A stretch of DNA of 13,682 nucleotides from Marine group II euryarchaeote REDSEA-S43_B8 (GTDB lineage: Archaea; Thermoplasmatota; Poseidoniia; Poseidoniales; Thalassarchaeaceae). Of the stretch, positions 1-7,286 are shown in pieces. The position numbers and the translations under genes were made by a program. How positions within the stretch are numbered: position 1 is the first letter of the stretch; the number at the start of each line of letters is the position of its first letter. The DNA lies in contig LUSA01000027.1 of the NCBI GenBank assembly GCA_001629235.1, positions 1 through 13,682 on the forward strand. Reading direction: 5' to 3'. The notes beneath the pieces are model-generated. The model saw nothing but the letters and a program-made list of their open reading frames with translations. It searched no databases and had not been told where the DNA came from.

Positions 1-311
1 GCTCTAATTAGTACCCCATCTGCATCATTAGATTTGGAACGGTTATCGTCTACGAAGCAGTGCAATAGGTGCTTAGGGTAATGGTGGATCCTACCAGACT
101 TGGGGCAGCATAACATAGCGCTCCTAGGGAGGAAGATGAGCGAGGAACCAGTAGTTGGGTCAAGTTCGTGACCCTCGATCTTGGTTCCATCCAACAGGGA
201 TGCCACGTCAATATGATGCCACTGAGACTCTGAATGGGGGATATCTAGTTCAGACACGTCATCGAGATACTCCTGAATCCTGAGTTGGGAGACTGCTTCC
301 TCCTTACTCAT
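1..311 (-). CDS. Unrecognised protein, 5' part (runs off the left edge)
   Basis: Reading the minus strand from the ATG at 311 gives 103 codons with no stop up to the window edge, so this is the N-terminal part of a longer protein. It begins MSKEEAVSQL and is acidic and hydrophilic for about 60 residues. A cysteine/histidine-rich stretch follows at about residues 68-87 (a CC pair, then HH, H, H and C), which might bind a metal. I recognise no family. There is no Shine-Dalgarno before the ATG. A TATA-like stretch (GATAAAATT on the minus strand, about 348-356) would put the transcript start within roughly 15 nt of the ATG, the short leader common in archaea. It is divergent from the Lrp-type regulator at 454, so that protein may control it. 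Reality as a gene is likely from the long open frame and good ATG; function unknown. Confidence 0.6.
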   Translation of the reverse strand, partial: MSKEEAVSQLRIQEYLDDVSELDIPHSESQWHHIDVASLLDGTKIEGHELDPTTGSSLIFLPRSAMLCCPKSGRIHHYPKHLLHCFVDDNRSKSNDADGVLIR

Positions 312-453
312 GACAAATCAGAGTAGGCCGTCCCATTTGAATACAACCAATTTTATCGAGTTAAACAATGACTAGAAAAGTGTGTTTTTATGAAAAAAAA
401 TGTTCCATAACACCAAGAAATAACCATAAGTTGCATGTTTTTCGGAGAAGAGC
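312..453. promoter_or_regulatory. AT-rich divergent promoter region with possible Lrp-type operator
   Basis: This 142-nt spacer separates two divergent genes and is much more AT-rich than its surroundings. On the plus strand a TTTTTATG/AAAAA dyad (five T at 385-389, three central bases, five A at 393-397) overlaps the best TATA-like sequence, with purine-rich bases at 375-380 where a BRE might lie. A start about 25 nt downstream would give the regulator gene a leader near 40 nt. CCATAA occurs twice (405-410 and 424-429). A GGAG at 444-447 is well placed as a ribosome binding site for the ATG at 454. A T-tract/A-tract dyad over the TATA box is the sort of site Lrp-family proteins bind, so autoregulation is plausible but inferred. 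Confidence 0.35.
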
Positions 454-876
454 ATGAGTAATGTTGATTCACTAGACAGATCTATTCTATCCTTCCTCAG
501 AGAGTCTGCAAGGGCCCCCTACGTAGAGATAGCCAAAGGAGTCGGAGTCACAGAGAGGACTGTCCGAACTAGGATCAAAAGGCTAGAGGATGAGGGGGTA
601 ATCAGAGGATATACGGTTAGAGAGTCCGGAATAGGGCTCACTGCGCTGATTCGTCTCAAAGTTGGTTCGGGTACCGAGATTGGTTCTCTGGCTGGTGAGT
701 TCTCGGGATGGGCTGGCGTGGAGTGCGTATACGAAATAAGCGGCGACGCAGATCTAGTTGCGGTGGTTCACGTTGATGATACCGTGGCTCTGAGGGACAT
801 GCTGGACAGAATGTGGTTAGCAGCACCCGGAGACATCAGTTCGACTCAGACCGAACTCGTCCTAGAGCAGTACTAG
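454..876 (+). CDS. Lrp/AsnC-family transcriptional regulator
   Basis: A 140-residue protein of typical Lrp/AsnC length. Residues 5-53 form the AsnC-type winged helix-turn-helix; the second and third helices read VEIAKGVGV and TERTVRTRIKRLEDEGVI, the hallmark ending of this family. Residues about 62-140 are the RAM (ligand-binding, dimerising) domain, including YEISGDADLV with the conserved Gly-Asp pair at 97-98. Members bind DNA as dimers or octamers and sense amino acids or other small metabolites; the ligand here cannot be read from sequence. The ATG at 454 has GGAG six bases upstream, so the start is well supported. It stands alone: divergent from the gene at 1-311 and convergent with the methyltransferase gene, whose stop is 14 nt away. 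Autoregulation and control of the divergent gene are guesses. Confidence 0.93.
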   Translation: MSNVDSLDRSILSFLRESARAPYVEIAKGVGVTERTVRTRIKRLEDEGVIRGYTVRESGIGLTALIRLKVGSGTEIGSLAGEFSGWAGVECVYEISGDADLVAVVHVDDTVALRDMLDRMWLAAPGDISSTQTELVLEQY

Positions 877-890
877 AGTAGGAATATTGT

Positions 891-1745
891 CTATTCGGGT
901 TTGCAAAGAAGATATCTGAAATACTGAATCCTCCCAGACTTTAGGGCCTCGTAAACAGGAGTGCCGGGCACTCCCCCGAAGGTCTCGAAGCTTTTTCTGA
1001 GAGAAGGCGGAGCACTTTGGCGTATCATCTCCCTCCTGCCCTCATCGATAATATCCAATGCGTCCACTACGTTTTCAGTCACGTCCGTCCATGACTCTAT
1101 GGTAAATCCGGACTGGACGAAATTCTGGTGCATTTTCTCCATGGTCTTCTTATCCCTCATGTCGGTCCAGCAGAACTTTCCACCTGGCTTTAGGACCCTG
1201 AATACCTCAGAGATGAAGGCTTGAATATCAGCATAGCAGTGGGATGATTCGACATTGTACACGATATCAAACGATTGATCTGGTAATGTAAGTCGCTGAG
1301 CGTTTCCAACCCTGAATTCTAAATTATCCTGGTCTGAAAACCACCCTTGAGAGAGTCGTATCGCCTCATCTGAATAGTCTACCGCAAGTAGGGATTTTGG
1401 GTTGTATTTCCTTGATATCCAACTCGCTCCCCCACCCCTTCCAGACCCTACTTCGAGGACTTCCTTTCCCTCAATCTCAACATCCCTAATGTTCATGTTG
1501 TAAAGTTGGATGAATAGCCTGTCTCCCTCATCCTCGGGCGATAGTTCGAGTTCATCTCCATCTGTGAATCCATAGTTCATGAATCGGAAGTTGGAGTCTT
1601 TCTGTGATCTTGCCATCCTCTGATATAGGCCTCTCCACATTCTCATCCTAACCCTGGAAGGAGCCAGTCGCATTACAGAGTAGAATATCCTCGCAGGGAT
1701 GCCAGTTGACAAATTAGCACCTATTCCTTCCACTTTACTGAGCAA
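891..1745 (-). CDS. Class I SAM-dependent methyltransferase
   Basis: The frame gives up to 284 residues with a Rossmann-fold methyltransferase core. Motif I is VLEVGSGRG (96-104), the acidic residue ending strand 2 is in AVDYS (D123), motif III is GNAQRLTLPD (147-156), and VFRVLKPGGKF (181-191) is the usual post-motif helix and strand. The NYGF stretch before the core and the ESSHCY segment after it resemble small-molecule O- or C-methyltransferases acting on lipids or polyketides rather than rRNA enzymes; the substrate is unknown. The longest frame opens with TTG at 1745, overlapping the redoxin gene by 25 nt. A GTG at 1733 and an ATG at 1673 (260 residues, core intact) are alternatives, and none has a strong ribosome binding site. 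Last gene of a three-gene minus-strand operon. Confidence 0.88.
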   Translation of the reverse strand: MLSKVEGIGANLSTGIPARIFYSVMRLAPSRVRMRMWRGLYQRMARSQKDSNFRFMNYGFTDGDELELSPEDEGDRLFIQLYNMNIRDVEIEGKEVLEVGSGRGGGASWISRKYNPKSLLAVDYSDEAIRLSQGWFSDQDNLEFRVGNAQRLTLPDQSFDIVYNVESSHCYADIQAFISEVFRVLKPGGKFCWTDMRDKKTMEKMHQNFVQSGFTIESWTDVTENVVDALDIIDEGRREMIRQSAPPSLRKSFETFGGVPGTPVYEALKSGRIQYFRYLLCKPE

Positions 1746-2275
1746 CCGATACTCTCTGTCCTGGATACAGACACCTTCTGCCCTGAGATAAGTTCGTTTA
1801 TCGCGTCTTCTAGTTCGGAAGTAGTAGCGTGTGACGGATCTCTGGGAGAGTCGTCCAGGCGACCCCGGTAAACTACGATTGATTCGTTATTCAGAAGGTA
1901 GAACTCCGGAGTTCTCTCCGCACTGTAGGCAATCGCAACCTCCTGTGTTGAGTCGTGGAGGTATGGGTATGACATTCCCTTGTTAGCTCTCTTTACCATG
2001 TTCTCCCATGAGTCCGATTCATACTTGACTGGGTCATTTGAGTTGATTCCAACGAATCCCAGACCCTTGCTTCTAGCTACATTAGCTGCTTCCTCTATTC
2101 TGGGCTCTGATCCCACTACATACGGGCAGTGATTGCAAGTGAAGAAGACCACAGTACCGTTCTCTCCCATGGTATCACTGAGTGTGAGGGTCTGTCCGCC
2201 TGAGTTTTCGTTGGCGTTTGGAAGTTCGAAATTAGGGGCCAATTCTCCCGGTTCAAGTTTCTTCAAGAAGTGCAT
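1721..2275 (-). CDS. Thioredoxin-fold redoxin/AhpC-TSA-like protein
   Basis: A 184-residue thioredoxin-fold protein. After an APNFELPNA start typical of peroxiredoxin-like folds, a strand leads into FTCNHCPYV (45-53), whose C47 and C50 form a CxxC pair. The cis-proline loop is RTPEFYLL (121-128). The C-terminus carries IGCSVKW with a third cysteine (C178). The CNHCPYV motif and the GCS-KW tail together mark the PRX_like1 group of redoxin-domain proteins, usually annotated only as thioredoxin-family proteins. Expected role is thiol-disulfide exchange or peroxide reduction in the cytoplasm; no signal peptide is seen. The ATG start lies 26 nt after the TPR gene and the 3' end overlaps the methyltransferase frame, pointing to one transcript. 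The physiological partner is not known. Confidence 0.9.
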   Translation of the reverse strand: MHFLKKLEPGELAPNFELPNANENSGGQTLTLSDTMGENGTVVFFTCNHCPYVVGSEPRIEEAANVARSKGLGFVGINSNDPVKYESDSWENMVKRANKGMSYPYLHDSTQEVAIAYSAERTPEFYLLNNESIVVYRGRLDDSPRDPSHATTSELEDAINELISGQKVSVSRTESIGCSVKWKE

Positions 2276-2301
2276 GTACTAGCGCCAAGGTGGAACACTG
2301 T

Positions 2302-4590
2302 TCAATCCTTTGGAACGAGAGCTTCCCTCTTGGTATTGATTTGCTCTCGACACTCCTCCAATCTCCTCCTCGCCAGTCTATTCTGAGAGTCAACATCGAG
2401 GACCTGCCGCCAAGCTGTAGCGGCTTTCTCTACATCTCTACCTTCATGAAGAATTGCAGCGATGCGGAGTCTCGCGTCCAGGTGCTGTGGGTCGGTCCTG
2501 ACTGCAGCCTCAAAATCGGAAATTGCCTTCTCAGATCTTCCGAAGTCAACATACAGAAGTCCTCTTTGATACCATGCCTCCGAAAGTTTGGGATTCTCCT
2601 CTATGGCTTTGTTTAGAGGTTTCTCCGCCTGTTCTGACCTGCCCATTGCTATCATACATGTACCCAAGTGGACCAGTCCCATCGAATGGTTATGACTTAA
2701 CTTTAGGAGCTCTCTTAACTCGGATTCAGCATTTTCCCAATCACCCTGATTCATCAGTATCTCCGACTTCCTCAAGCGACCAAGTTCATGATTGGGTCGT
2801 TCCTCCACCAATTGGGTGGCATCATCTAGTGCCATTGCCAAATCGTCACAGAGAAGGGCTGCTGATGATCTGTTTAGTCTGGCCCTAGCATGTTTTGGGT
2901 CGAAACTTAGAGTATCGGAGAATAGCTTGATCGCCTCTCTGAAACGACCGTGCTTGGCTGCGATGATACCCCGGATGAACGGTACTGTTTGATTGTCCTT
3001 CAGAGTAGTTGTTGCCTCCAATGTTAGTGCGTTTGCCTGCTCCAAGTCTCCAATCTCCAAGAACAACTGTGCCTCCTCCAGCGAAATCGAGGGGTGTTCT
3101 GGAATCAGCCTCCGTGCTCTCACCAGAGCAACTTCTGCCTCATCGAAGGCACCTTGGTATCTGAGTGCTCTAGCCCTACCAAGCCAGGCTAAACCTGACT
3201 CCCTGTCAATCTCAATCGCCCTATCGAAAGAGACGAGTGCGTCAATAACTGGAATCTGATCGACTTTGCCGGTCTCATCACGATGATGGTCTGCGTCAAC
3301 TAGACTGAGCCTTCCCCTCATGATGTGCAATGTAGACGAATTCCAGGCTTCCTCTGGTGCTTCTTCCAGAGTTTGACGAGCGGAGTCCGGTGATCCGCTG
3401 CTTAACCAGAGTTGGCTAAGTCTACCTCTGGCCTCTGAATCTCCTGGAGAGTTGTGGAGATGTTCCTCTAAAACCTCTATTGAGGCATCTGTCCTTCCGT
3501 CGTTTTCGAGTATCTCGGACTCTAAAATAACAGTATATTCCCCTAAGGCGTTGGCCCTTCGTAGGGATTTCATTGCGTCCTTCATGGAGCCAGCCTCAGC
3601 AGCAACCAATCTGGCCTTGAGTGTCCATGCCTGACCGAAATTCTGATCCCTCTTGATTGCAGATTCTACCGACTCCAGTGCTGGTCTGAACTCTCCGAGC
3701 ACCAGTTGCTTGGTAGCCTTTTCGACCAAAGCCGATGCGGTTTCTGAGGAGTAATGGCCCCCTTCACCTGACTCCTTCGCTCTCTGGGATATTTGAGAAA
3801 GATCGCCATCTATTGCAGATATAGATGTCGAGGCGCCCAAGCCCTCTAGTCTCTTTGCGTTTCTATTATAGCGTTCGTCTTCAGTGCCGTCCAACAGAAC
3901 GAGTTGCTCATTTAGTAGGTCGATATCATCCGGAACAATCGCAAGTAGCCTCTCTAGAGTCCTATCAAGAGAGTCGAGATCTCCGCTTTTCCTCTGGATG
4001 TCAGAAAGTGAGCGGAGAGCTGCTTCGTCCTCTGGATCCAAGTCGTTCGCTCTGTTGTAGCAGTCTGCGGCCCAATCAAACCTTTCTATGGAGTGGAAGA
4101 GTTCACCCAATCTCCGATGCTCATTGGCAGACAATTCAACATCCTCAGCCTTCATCTCGGCCTCTGTGAGGATGGCAGCTAGCCTCTTCGAGAGCGGTTT
4201 AAGTCCCTGGAGTATTATTCTCTCTTCCTCGGGGTCGCCTTCTTCATAGTGCTCCAGCAAAGACTTAGCTGCATGGCTCGCTATTGCGCATGACTCGCTA
4301 TTACTGACTGGTATACCTTGATTGAACAGTAACGACTCTGCTGCCTCTAGTGACTTGTGTACTCCCAGTAGCTCGTGGACTTCAGGAGCGTCGGAAAGAA
4401 TGGTGTCGACCCCCCTGGAAAGAAGATCTAGCTTCTCCGAGGTTTGTACCAGGTTTCCTTTCATCGAACCAATCTTAGATGCAAGCTTCTGTCTCTGTCT
4501 GAGTACAGACTTGTGCTTTATCCACAGAACAAATAGAGTGATCGACAGTATCCCGTAGAGAGTCATGACGACCATGGTGGTCTCTTGCAT
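2302..4590 (-). CDS. Membrane-anchored TPR-repeat protein
   Basis: A 762-residue protein with one hydrophobic helix at about residues 7-23 (VVMTLYGILSITLFVLWI), then a basic patch (KHKSVLRQRQK) and a long soluble region. The basic residues after the helix suggest an N-out, C-in anchor with the bulk in the cytoplasm. Residues about 30-60 may be coiled coil. From about residue 158 to 750 the chain is a run of tetratricopeptide repeats, roughly a dozen or more, with the usual pattern of small residues, LG-x-A and a closing DP-x, clearest in the LDPEDEAAL, FDPKHARAR and TDPQHLDAR units. TPR arrays bind partner proteins; no catalytic domain is visible. ATGs at 4575 and 4566 are alternative starts, which would shorten only the segment before the helix. 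First gene of the operon with the redoxin and methyltransferase genes. Function unknown. Confidence 0.87.
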   Translation of the reverse strand: MQETTMVVMTLYGILSITLFVLWIKHKSVLRQRQKLASKIGSMKGNLVQTSEKLDLLSRGVDTILSDAPEVHELLGVHKSLEAAESLLFNQGIPVSNSESCAIASHAAKSLLEHYEEGDPEEERIILQGLKPLSKRLAAILTEAEMKAEDVELSANEHRRLGELFHSIERFDWAADCYNRANDLDPEDEAALRSLSDIQRKSGDLDSLDRTLERLLAIVPDDIDLLNEQLVLLDGTEDERYNRNAKRLEGLGASTSISAIDGDLSQISQRAKESGEGGHYSSETASALVEKATKQLVLGEFRPALESVESAIKRDQNFGQAWTLKARLVAAEAGSMKDAMKSLRRANALGEYTVILESEILENDGRTDASIEVLEEHLHNSPGDSEARGRLSQLWLSSGSPDSARQTLEEAPEEAWNSSTLHIMRGRLSLVDADHHRDETGKVDQIPVIDALVSFDRAIEIDRESGLAWLGRARALRYQGAFDEAEVALVRARRLIPEHPSISLEEAQLFLEIGDLEQANALTLEATTTLKDNQTVPFIRGIIAAKHGRFREAIKLFSDTLSFDPKHARARLNRSSAALLCDDLAMALDDATQLVEERPNHELGRLRKSEILMNQGDWENAESELRELLKLSHNHSMGLVHLGTCMIAMGRSEQAEKPLNKAIEENPKLSEAWYQRGLLYVDFGRSEKAISDFEAAVRTDPQHLDARLRIAAILHEGRDVEKAATAWRQVLDVDSQNRLARRRLEECREQINTKREALVPKD

Positions 4591-4695
4591 CGCTCCCAGC
4601 GGACATGAGAGACTTTTGATGGCTTCTGCTATGGATGCCCCTCAGATGGCCATTAACACTGGGTCAAAGAGCAGCCATACAAGTACTAGTTTATC

Positions 4696-5865
4696 TCATT
4701 CCAAATCTCTGATGGAGTACGCCTGGACTCCAAGTTTCAGAGATTGGGGGCCCACTGTCTTACCTACGACATTGGTTATTCCAGCACCCGATGCTAGTTC
4801 GTGAATCCGATCTGTCACCTTGCCGGAGAAGACTAGCCCTTGGGCTCCTTCGGTTTCACCAAGAGCGGTCTCTAGGTTCTTCGCACTAACAGGCTCAGAG
4901 GCACTTCCATCGGCCTGGACAATTACTGTGTAGTTTCTCTTGAGTCCGTCCATCATAGGAGCCCATCCCTTGATCTCATCTGATGCTTCCATAGTCGGTT
5001 TTCCTTTTCCGACCGATGCATCGTCATCCTTCTGGATCTCTGTCTGAATCCTGGCGACGGCCTTGGATGCCGGTTCTTTCTGTCCTAGGCACTTGGTCAC
5101 AACCTTGCCCTCCAGATGCTCGACTTCCCTACTCTGCGGTGCAAATGCTACATGAGTCAGTGACTTACCTAGTGTACCGCTAATCTCCATTAGCAGAAGC
5201 TTGCCTCCTCGGTCTCCATCTAGGAAAGCGGTAACTGTCTTCTTCTTGGATGCCAACTCCGCCAGTTCCGGCTTGATTCCGGAACCCATGGTCGCGATAG
5301 CATTGTTAATCCCGTACTTCAGTAGGTTTCGGACATCATTTCTACCCTCAACTATGATGATCGCATCCGAGTTCTTCACATTCGGACCGGCAGTCATCTC
5401 TTGGTAGTCTATCTCTGTATCGAGTGTCAACACTGCTCTGACCTCATCGAGGATATTCTTCGACTCTCCTGATGCAGAGTTTACAATGTTCAGGAGAAGC
5501 TGCTTTGCTCTGTCGATGACGTGGTCTCTCTTAGCAGACCTAACGTTCTCTATCTCCTTTACCTTGATTACGGCCTTGCATGGGCCTATCCTATCGATAG
5601 TCTCCAGTGCAGCACCGATTACTGCAGTGCTAACCTGATCTATCGAGGAAGAGACTTCTAGGGTTCCCTGGACACGTCCCTTGTGGTTGTTCAAACTCAC
5701 ATCCACGTGTCCGATTCTCCCGGTCTGCTGGAGTTTCCTGAGCTGCAGCCCTTCTCCTAGAAGTCCCTCGGTCTGGCCGAAAATAGCACCTACGACGTCT
5801 TTGCGCGCTACGGTACCATCGACTCTGATTGTTGCATGTATTACGTATTTTCCTTCATTTGCCAT
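4696..5865 (-). CDS. dnaG: Archaeal DnaG-type primase / exosome-associated TOPRIM protein
   Basis: A 389-residue protein matching archaeal DnaG: a conserved N-terminal region (starting MANEGKYVIHATI), a TOPRIM domain at about 167-245, and a C-terminal segment with the family's GxVTDRIHELA and VVGKTVGP blocks (about 348-373). TOPRIM metal residues are visible: E173 in IVEGRND, and D216 and D218 in FLDGDRGG. Archaeal DnaG primes DNA in vitro and is also a stable subunit of the RNA exosome. The frame stays open upstream to an ATG at 6024, but those extra 53 residues are a translation of GC-rich hairpins and look non-coding. The ATG at 5865, preceded by AAGGAT about nine bases upstream, fits the family N-terminus. 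The stop is 105 nt before the TPR gene start, so the two may or may not share a transcript. Confidence 0.95.
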   Translation of the reverse strand: MANEGKYVIHATIRVDGTVARKDVVGAIFGQTEGLLGEGLQLRKLQQTGRIGHVDVSLNNHKGRVQGTLEVSSSIDQVSTAVIGAALETIDRIGPCKAVIKVKEIENVRSAKRDHVIDRAKQLLLNIVNSASGESKNILDEVRAVLTLDTEIDYQEMTAGPNVKNSDAIIIVEGRNDVRNLLKYGINNAIATMGSGIKPELAELASKKKTVTAFLDGDRGGKLLLMEISGTLGKSLTHVAFAPQSREVEHLEGKVVTKCLGQKEPASKAVARIQTEIQKDDDASVGKGKPTMEASDEIKGWAPMMDGLKRNYTVIVQADGSASEPVSAKNLETALGETEGAQGLVFSGKVTDRIHELASGAGITNVVGKTVGPQSLKLGVQAYSIRDLE

Positions 5866-6041
5866 ATTTTTCAAATCCTTTGCTTCTCGGCCCCAAACCG
5901 GGGCCTTGCCCCCTATTTTGCCAGTTTGGCTGGGGGGGTTCGGATGGGCGCAAGGCGCCCGCGAGTGGGCTGATAAGCAGTTTACCGGGCGATAGGGGTA
6001 TAGATGAATCCTCCTGTTTGCCAAGGGGGCTTTTCTGAAGC
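5866..6041 (-). promoter_or_regulatory. GC-rich hairpin region: structured dnaG leader or small RNA candidate
   Basis: This spacer holds several short perfect inverted repeats that need no coding explanation. GGCCCC 5889-5894 pairs with GGGGCC 5900-5905 (5-nt loop). CCCCC 5909-5913 can pair with the G run 5932-5938 around an inner GCCA/TGGC stem (5920-5923 with 5927-5930). GGGCGC 5946-5951 pairs with GCGCCC 5955-5960 (3-nt loop). CGCCCG 5956-5961 can instead pair with CGGGCG 5986-5991, excluding the previous hairpin. If transcription starts about 25 nt after the TATA-like box at 6042-6049, dnaG would carry a leader of about 150 nt, unusual among the short leaders inferred elsewhere in this window. 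The pairing is direct; the function is unknown, and the RNA could be transcribed from either strand. I could not match it to tRNA, 5S rRNA, SRP RNA or RNase P RNA. Confidence 0.4.
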
Positions 6042-6049
6042 GATATACC
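6042..6049. promoter_or_regulatory. TATA-like box possibly shared by dnaG and the 6083 gene
   Basis: GATATACC on the plus strand reads GGTATATC on the minus strand, TATA-like both ways. For the plus gene it would place the start near 6072-6075, about ten bases before the GTG at 6083; for dnaG it would place it near 6017. Its TATACCC (6044-6050) also forms a perfect 7-bp inverted repeat with GGGTATA at 5996-6002. A second AT-rich element (6066-6075) is too close to the plus start but could serve dnaG. Promoter use is inferred from position and composition. Confidence 0.3.
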
Positions 6050-6082
6050 CAGTGGTTAAGTCTAGTATGTATATCGGGGTAC

Positions 6083-6571
6083 GTGGTGGAAGAGTCCTGG
6101 CTCGAAGATGATCGGTCTCAAGTATTCATGAACGCATCTATACTGGCTCTTAGAGACGGGCAATTATCCAATGGAGAGAAGAGGATCTTGGTGAAGTTAG
6201 CTCACGCGTTGAGGCTCCAGGAGGACGAGCCCAAGCGGATTTACGATGCTATTCTATCTGGAGAGACAGACATGATCAGTGGAGATAGGTTAGGGCATAG
6301 CGAGAAGATACTAGTGTACGGTCAAGTACTGGAAGCAATGCTAATCCACACCGATCGGTCAGAAGAGGTGATTGCTCAAATTGCATATCTTAGAAAGATG
6401 TTCGCTATTGAGGAAGCCGAGCACAGGGCCATTGCAAGAAGTCTGGATCGGCAGTTAGAGGAAATCGTCCATCGGTCATTCATAGACGAGTATCGAGTTC
6501 GTCTGAATGAGACTGGAGATGCGCTAAGACAGATTTCTTCACAGCTACTGGAGCGAGTTGTTCGTCGATAG
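6083..6571 (+). CDS. TerB-like all-helical protein
   Basis: A 162-residue, charged, all-helical protein with no membrane segment. Residues about 14-60 (with LRDGQLSNGEKRILVKLA) resemble the TerB-like domain, in which an acidic loop with DGxLSxxE precedes the helix LxxLAxxLxL. A second region at about 72-125 (IAYLRKMFAIEEAEH) may be a diverged second copy. The C-terminal 40 residues look like a long amphipathic helix. TerB-like domains occur in tellurite-stress and membrane-associated complexes, but no partner known from those systems is nearby, so no role is assigned. Translation begins at GTG 6083, with a second in-frame GTG at 6086; no ATG is available upstream. First of a plus-strand cluster that continues 33 nt later with the helical protein at 6605. 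Confidence 0.78.
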   Translation: MVEESWLEDDRSQVFMNASILALRDGQLSNGEKRILVKLAHALRLQEDEPKRIYDAILSGETDMISGDRLGHSEKILVYGQVLEAMLIHTDRSEEVIAQIAYLRKMFAIEEAEHRAIARSLDRQLEEIVHRSFIDEYRVRLNETGDALRQISSQLLERVVRR

Positions 6572-6604
6572 CGTCAAATTGCCAATAGGGAATCAGTAGT
6601 TGAA

Positions 6605-7249
6605 ATGAGTGGAGTATTGGTACTTGATGAGTTCCTTGAGAGCCAGCCGAAGAGAGTGCACAAATCACACAGGAAGTTAGCTAGAGTAGTTCGTGAAGCA
6701 TACCCGATAGGGGTGCCAGCACTGATCATGAAATCGAGTACAGATAGACTGGGAGCGTCTGCCGGATACTCTTTCCACCTTGGAACACCGGATGACATCC
6801 TCAGAAGAATTGCTTCCTGGTTGATTACACATGCTAAGGGCAATCAGGATGTGCTATGGAGGCTGATGCGAGAGCTTTGGTCCAGGCACGGAAGGGAGGA
6901 TGTTGCTCTTTCCGCGCTGCTTCTAGCGAATTTGGACCACCAGGCAGCTGGTACTGACCCATGGGATATACTATCTTCATTGATTAATACCAAGGAGCCT
7001 GCAGATGCTCTCCTGCTAAGTATTGAGGAGGTGCTTAGAGCAGGTCATGGAGGGCCAAGTAATGTGCAGTATAGATCATGGTGCTCTGCTAGGAAGGTAC
7101 AGACTCACCTGGCGCTTATCTCAGCGTTCGCTAGCCAAAACTCGGGTTTGGACGTCCCTACGGAGATTATTGCACTACTCCTTGACGTAGATGTCCCAGA
7201 CGGCGATTCTCTTCTGGGTCGTATCAGAGACAGGTTTTCGGAACTCTAA
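6605..7249 (+). CDS. Unrecognised all-helical protein, possibly HEAT/AlkD-like; may be truncated by a frameshift
   Basis: A 214-residue helical protein starting at a clear ATG but without a Shine-Dalgarno. Residues about 80-145 (including VLWRLMRELW and ALSALLLANL) recall HEAT-like repeats such as those of AlkD-type DNA alkylation repair proteins, but the likeness is weak and I see no convincing active site, so no function is claimed. The frame stops at 7249, soon after IRDRFSEL. A second frame carrying similar helical, acidic sequence continues immediately to 7496. Removing one base near the T run 7235-7238 would join them into one protein of about 296 residues. Either the gene is broken (or the sequence has a one-base error), or two separate proteins are made. 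It lies in a plus-strand cluster with the TerB-like and MobA-like genes. Confidence 0.65.
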   Translation: MSGVLVLDEFLESQPKRVHKSHRKLARVVREAYPIGVPALIMKSSTDRLGASAGYSFHLGTPDDILRRIASWLITHAKGNQDVLWRLMRELWSRHGREDVALSALLLANLDHQAAGTDPWDILSSLINTKEPADALLLSIEEVLRAGHGGPSNVQYRSWCSARKVQTHLALISAFASQNSGLDVPTEIIALLLDVDVPDGDSLLGRIRDRFSEL

Positions 7250-7286
7250 CCATAGTACTAATTCGTCCTTAGCCTCCGTGATTGCC

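Noticed and set aside
961..1224. Plus-strand open frame opposite the methyltransferase
   Set aside because: Antisense shadow of a clear Rossmann methyltransferase; no ribosome binding site or recognisable motif.
2293..2303. GAACACTGTTC palindrome after the TPR gene stop
   Set aside because: An 11-nt palindrome in a 26-nt spacer inside an operon; too short and isolated to call a site or terminator.
2290..2616. Plus-strand open frame opposite the TPR gene
   Set aside because: A shadow of the TPR coding sequence; it has no family match, while the minus frame has clear TPR repeats.
5932..5950. tRNA T-arm-like GGTTCGGAT
   Set aside because: The flanking bases do not form a T stem of the right length, and no acceptor, anticodon or D arm can be found around it on either strand.
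5935..5960. Minus-strand CCCATCCGAACC resembling loop C of 5S rRNA
   Set aside because: The GAAGTTAAG-type continuation and the closing helices of 5S rRNA are absent.
5968..5980. CTGATAAG reminiscent of a hammerhead ribozyme core
   Set aside because: The conserved core is CTGATGA with a matching GAAA; neither is present.
5866..6024. N-terminal extension of dnaG to the ATG at 6024 (53 extra residues)
   Set aside because: The added peptide is rich in Pro, Arg, Ala and Cys, translates GC-rich hairpins and does not resemble any DnaG start; the ATG at 5865 matches the family N-terminus.
6087..6096. GGAAGAGTCC resembling the RNase P RNA core GGAAAGTCC
   Set aside because: It lies inside the 6083 coding region and no other RNase P conserved region is nearby.
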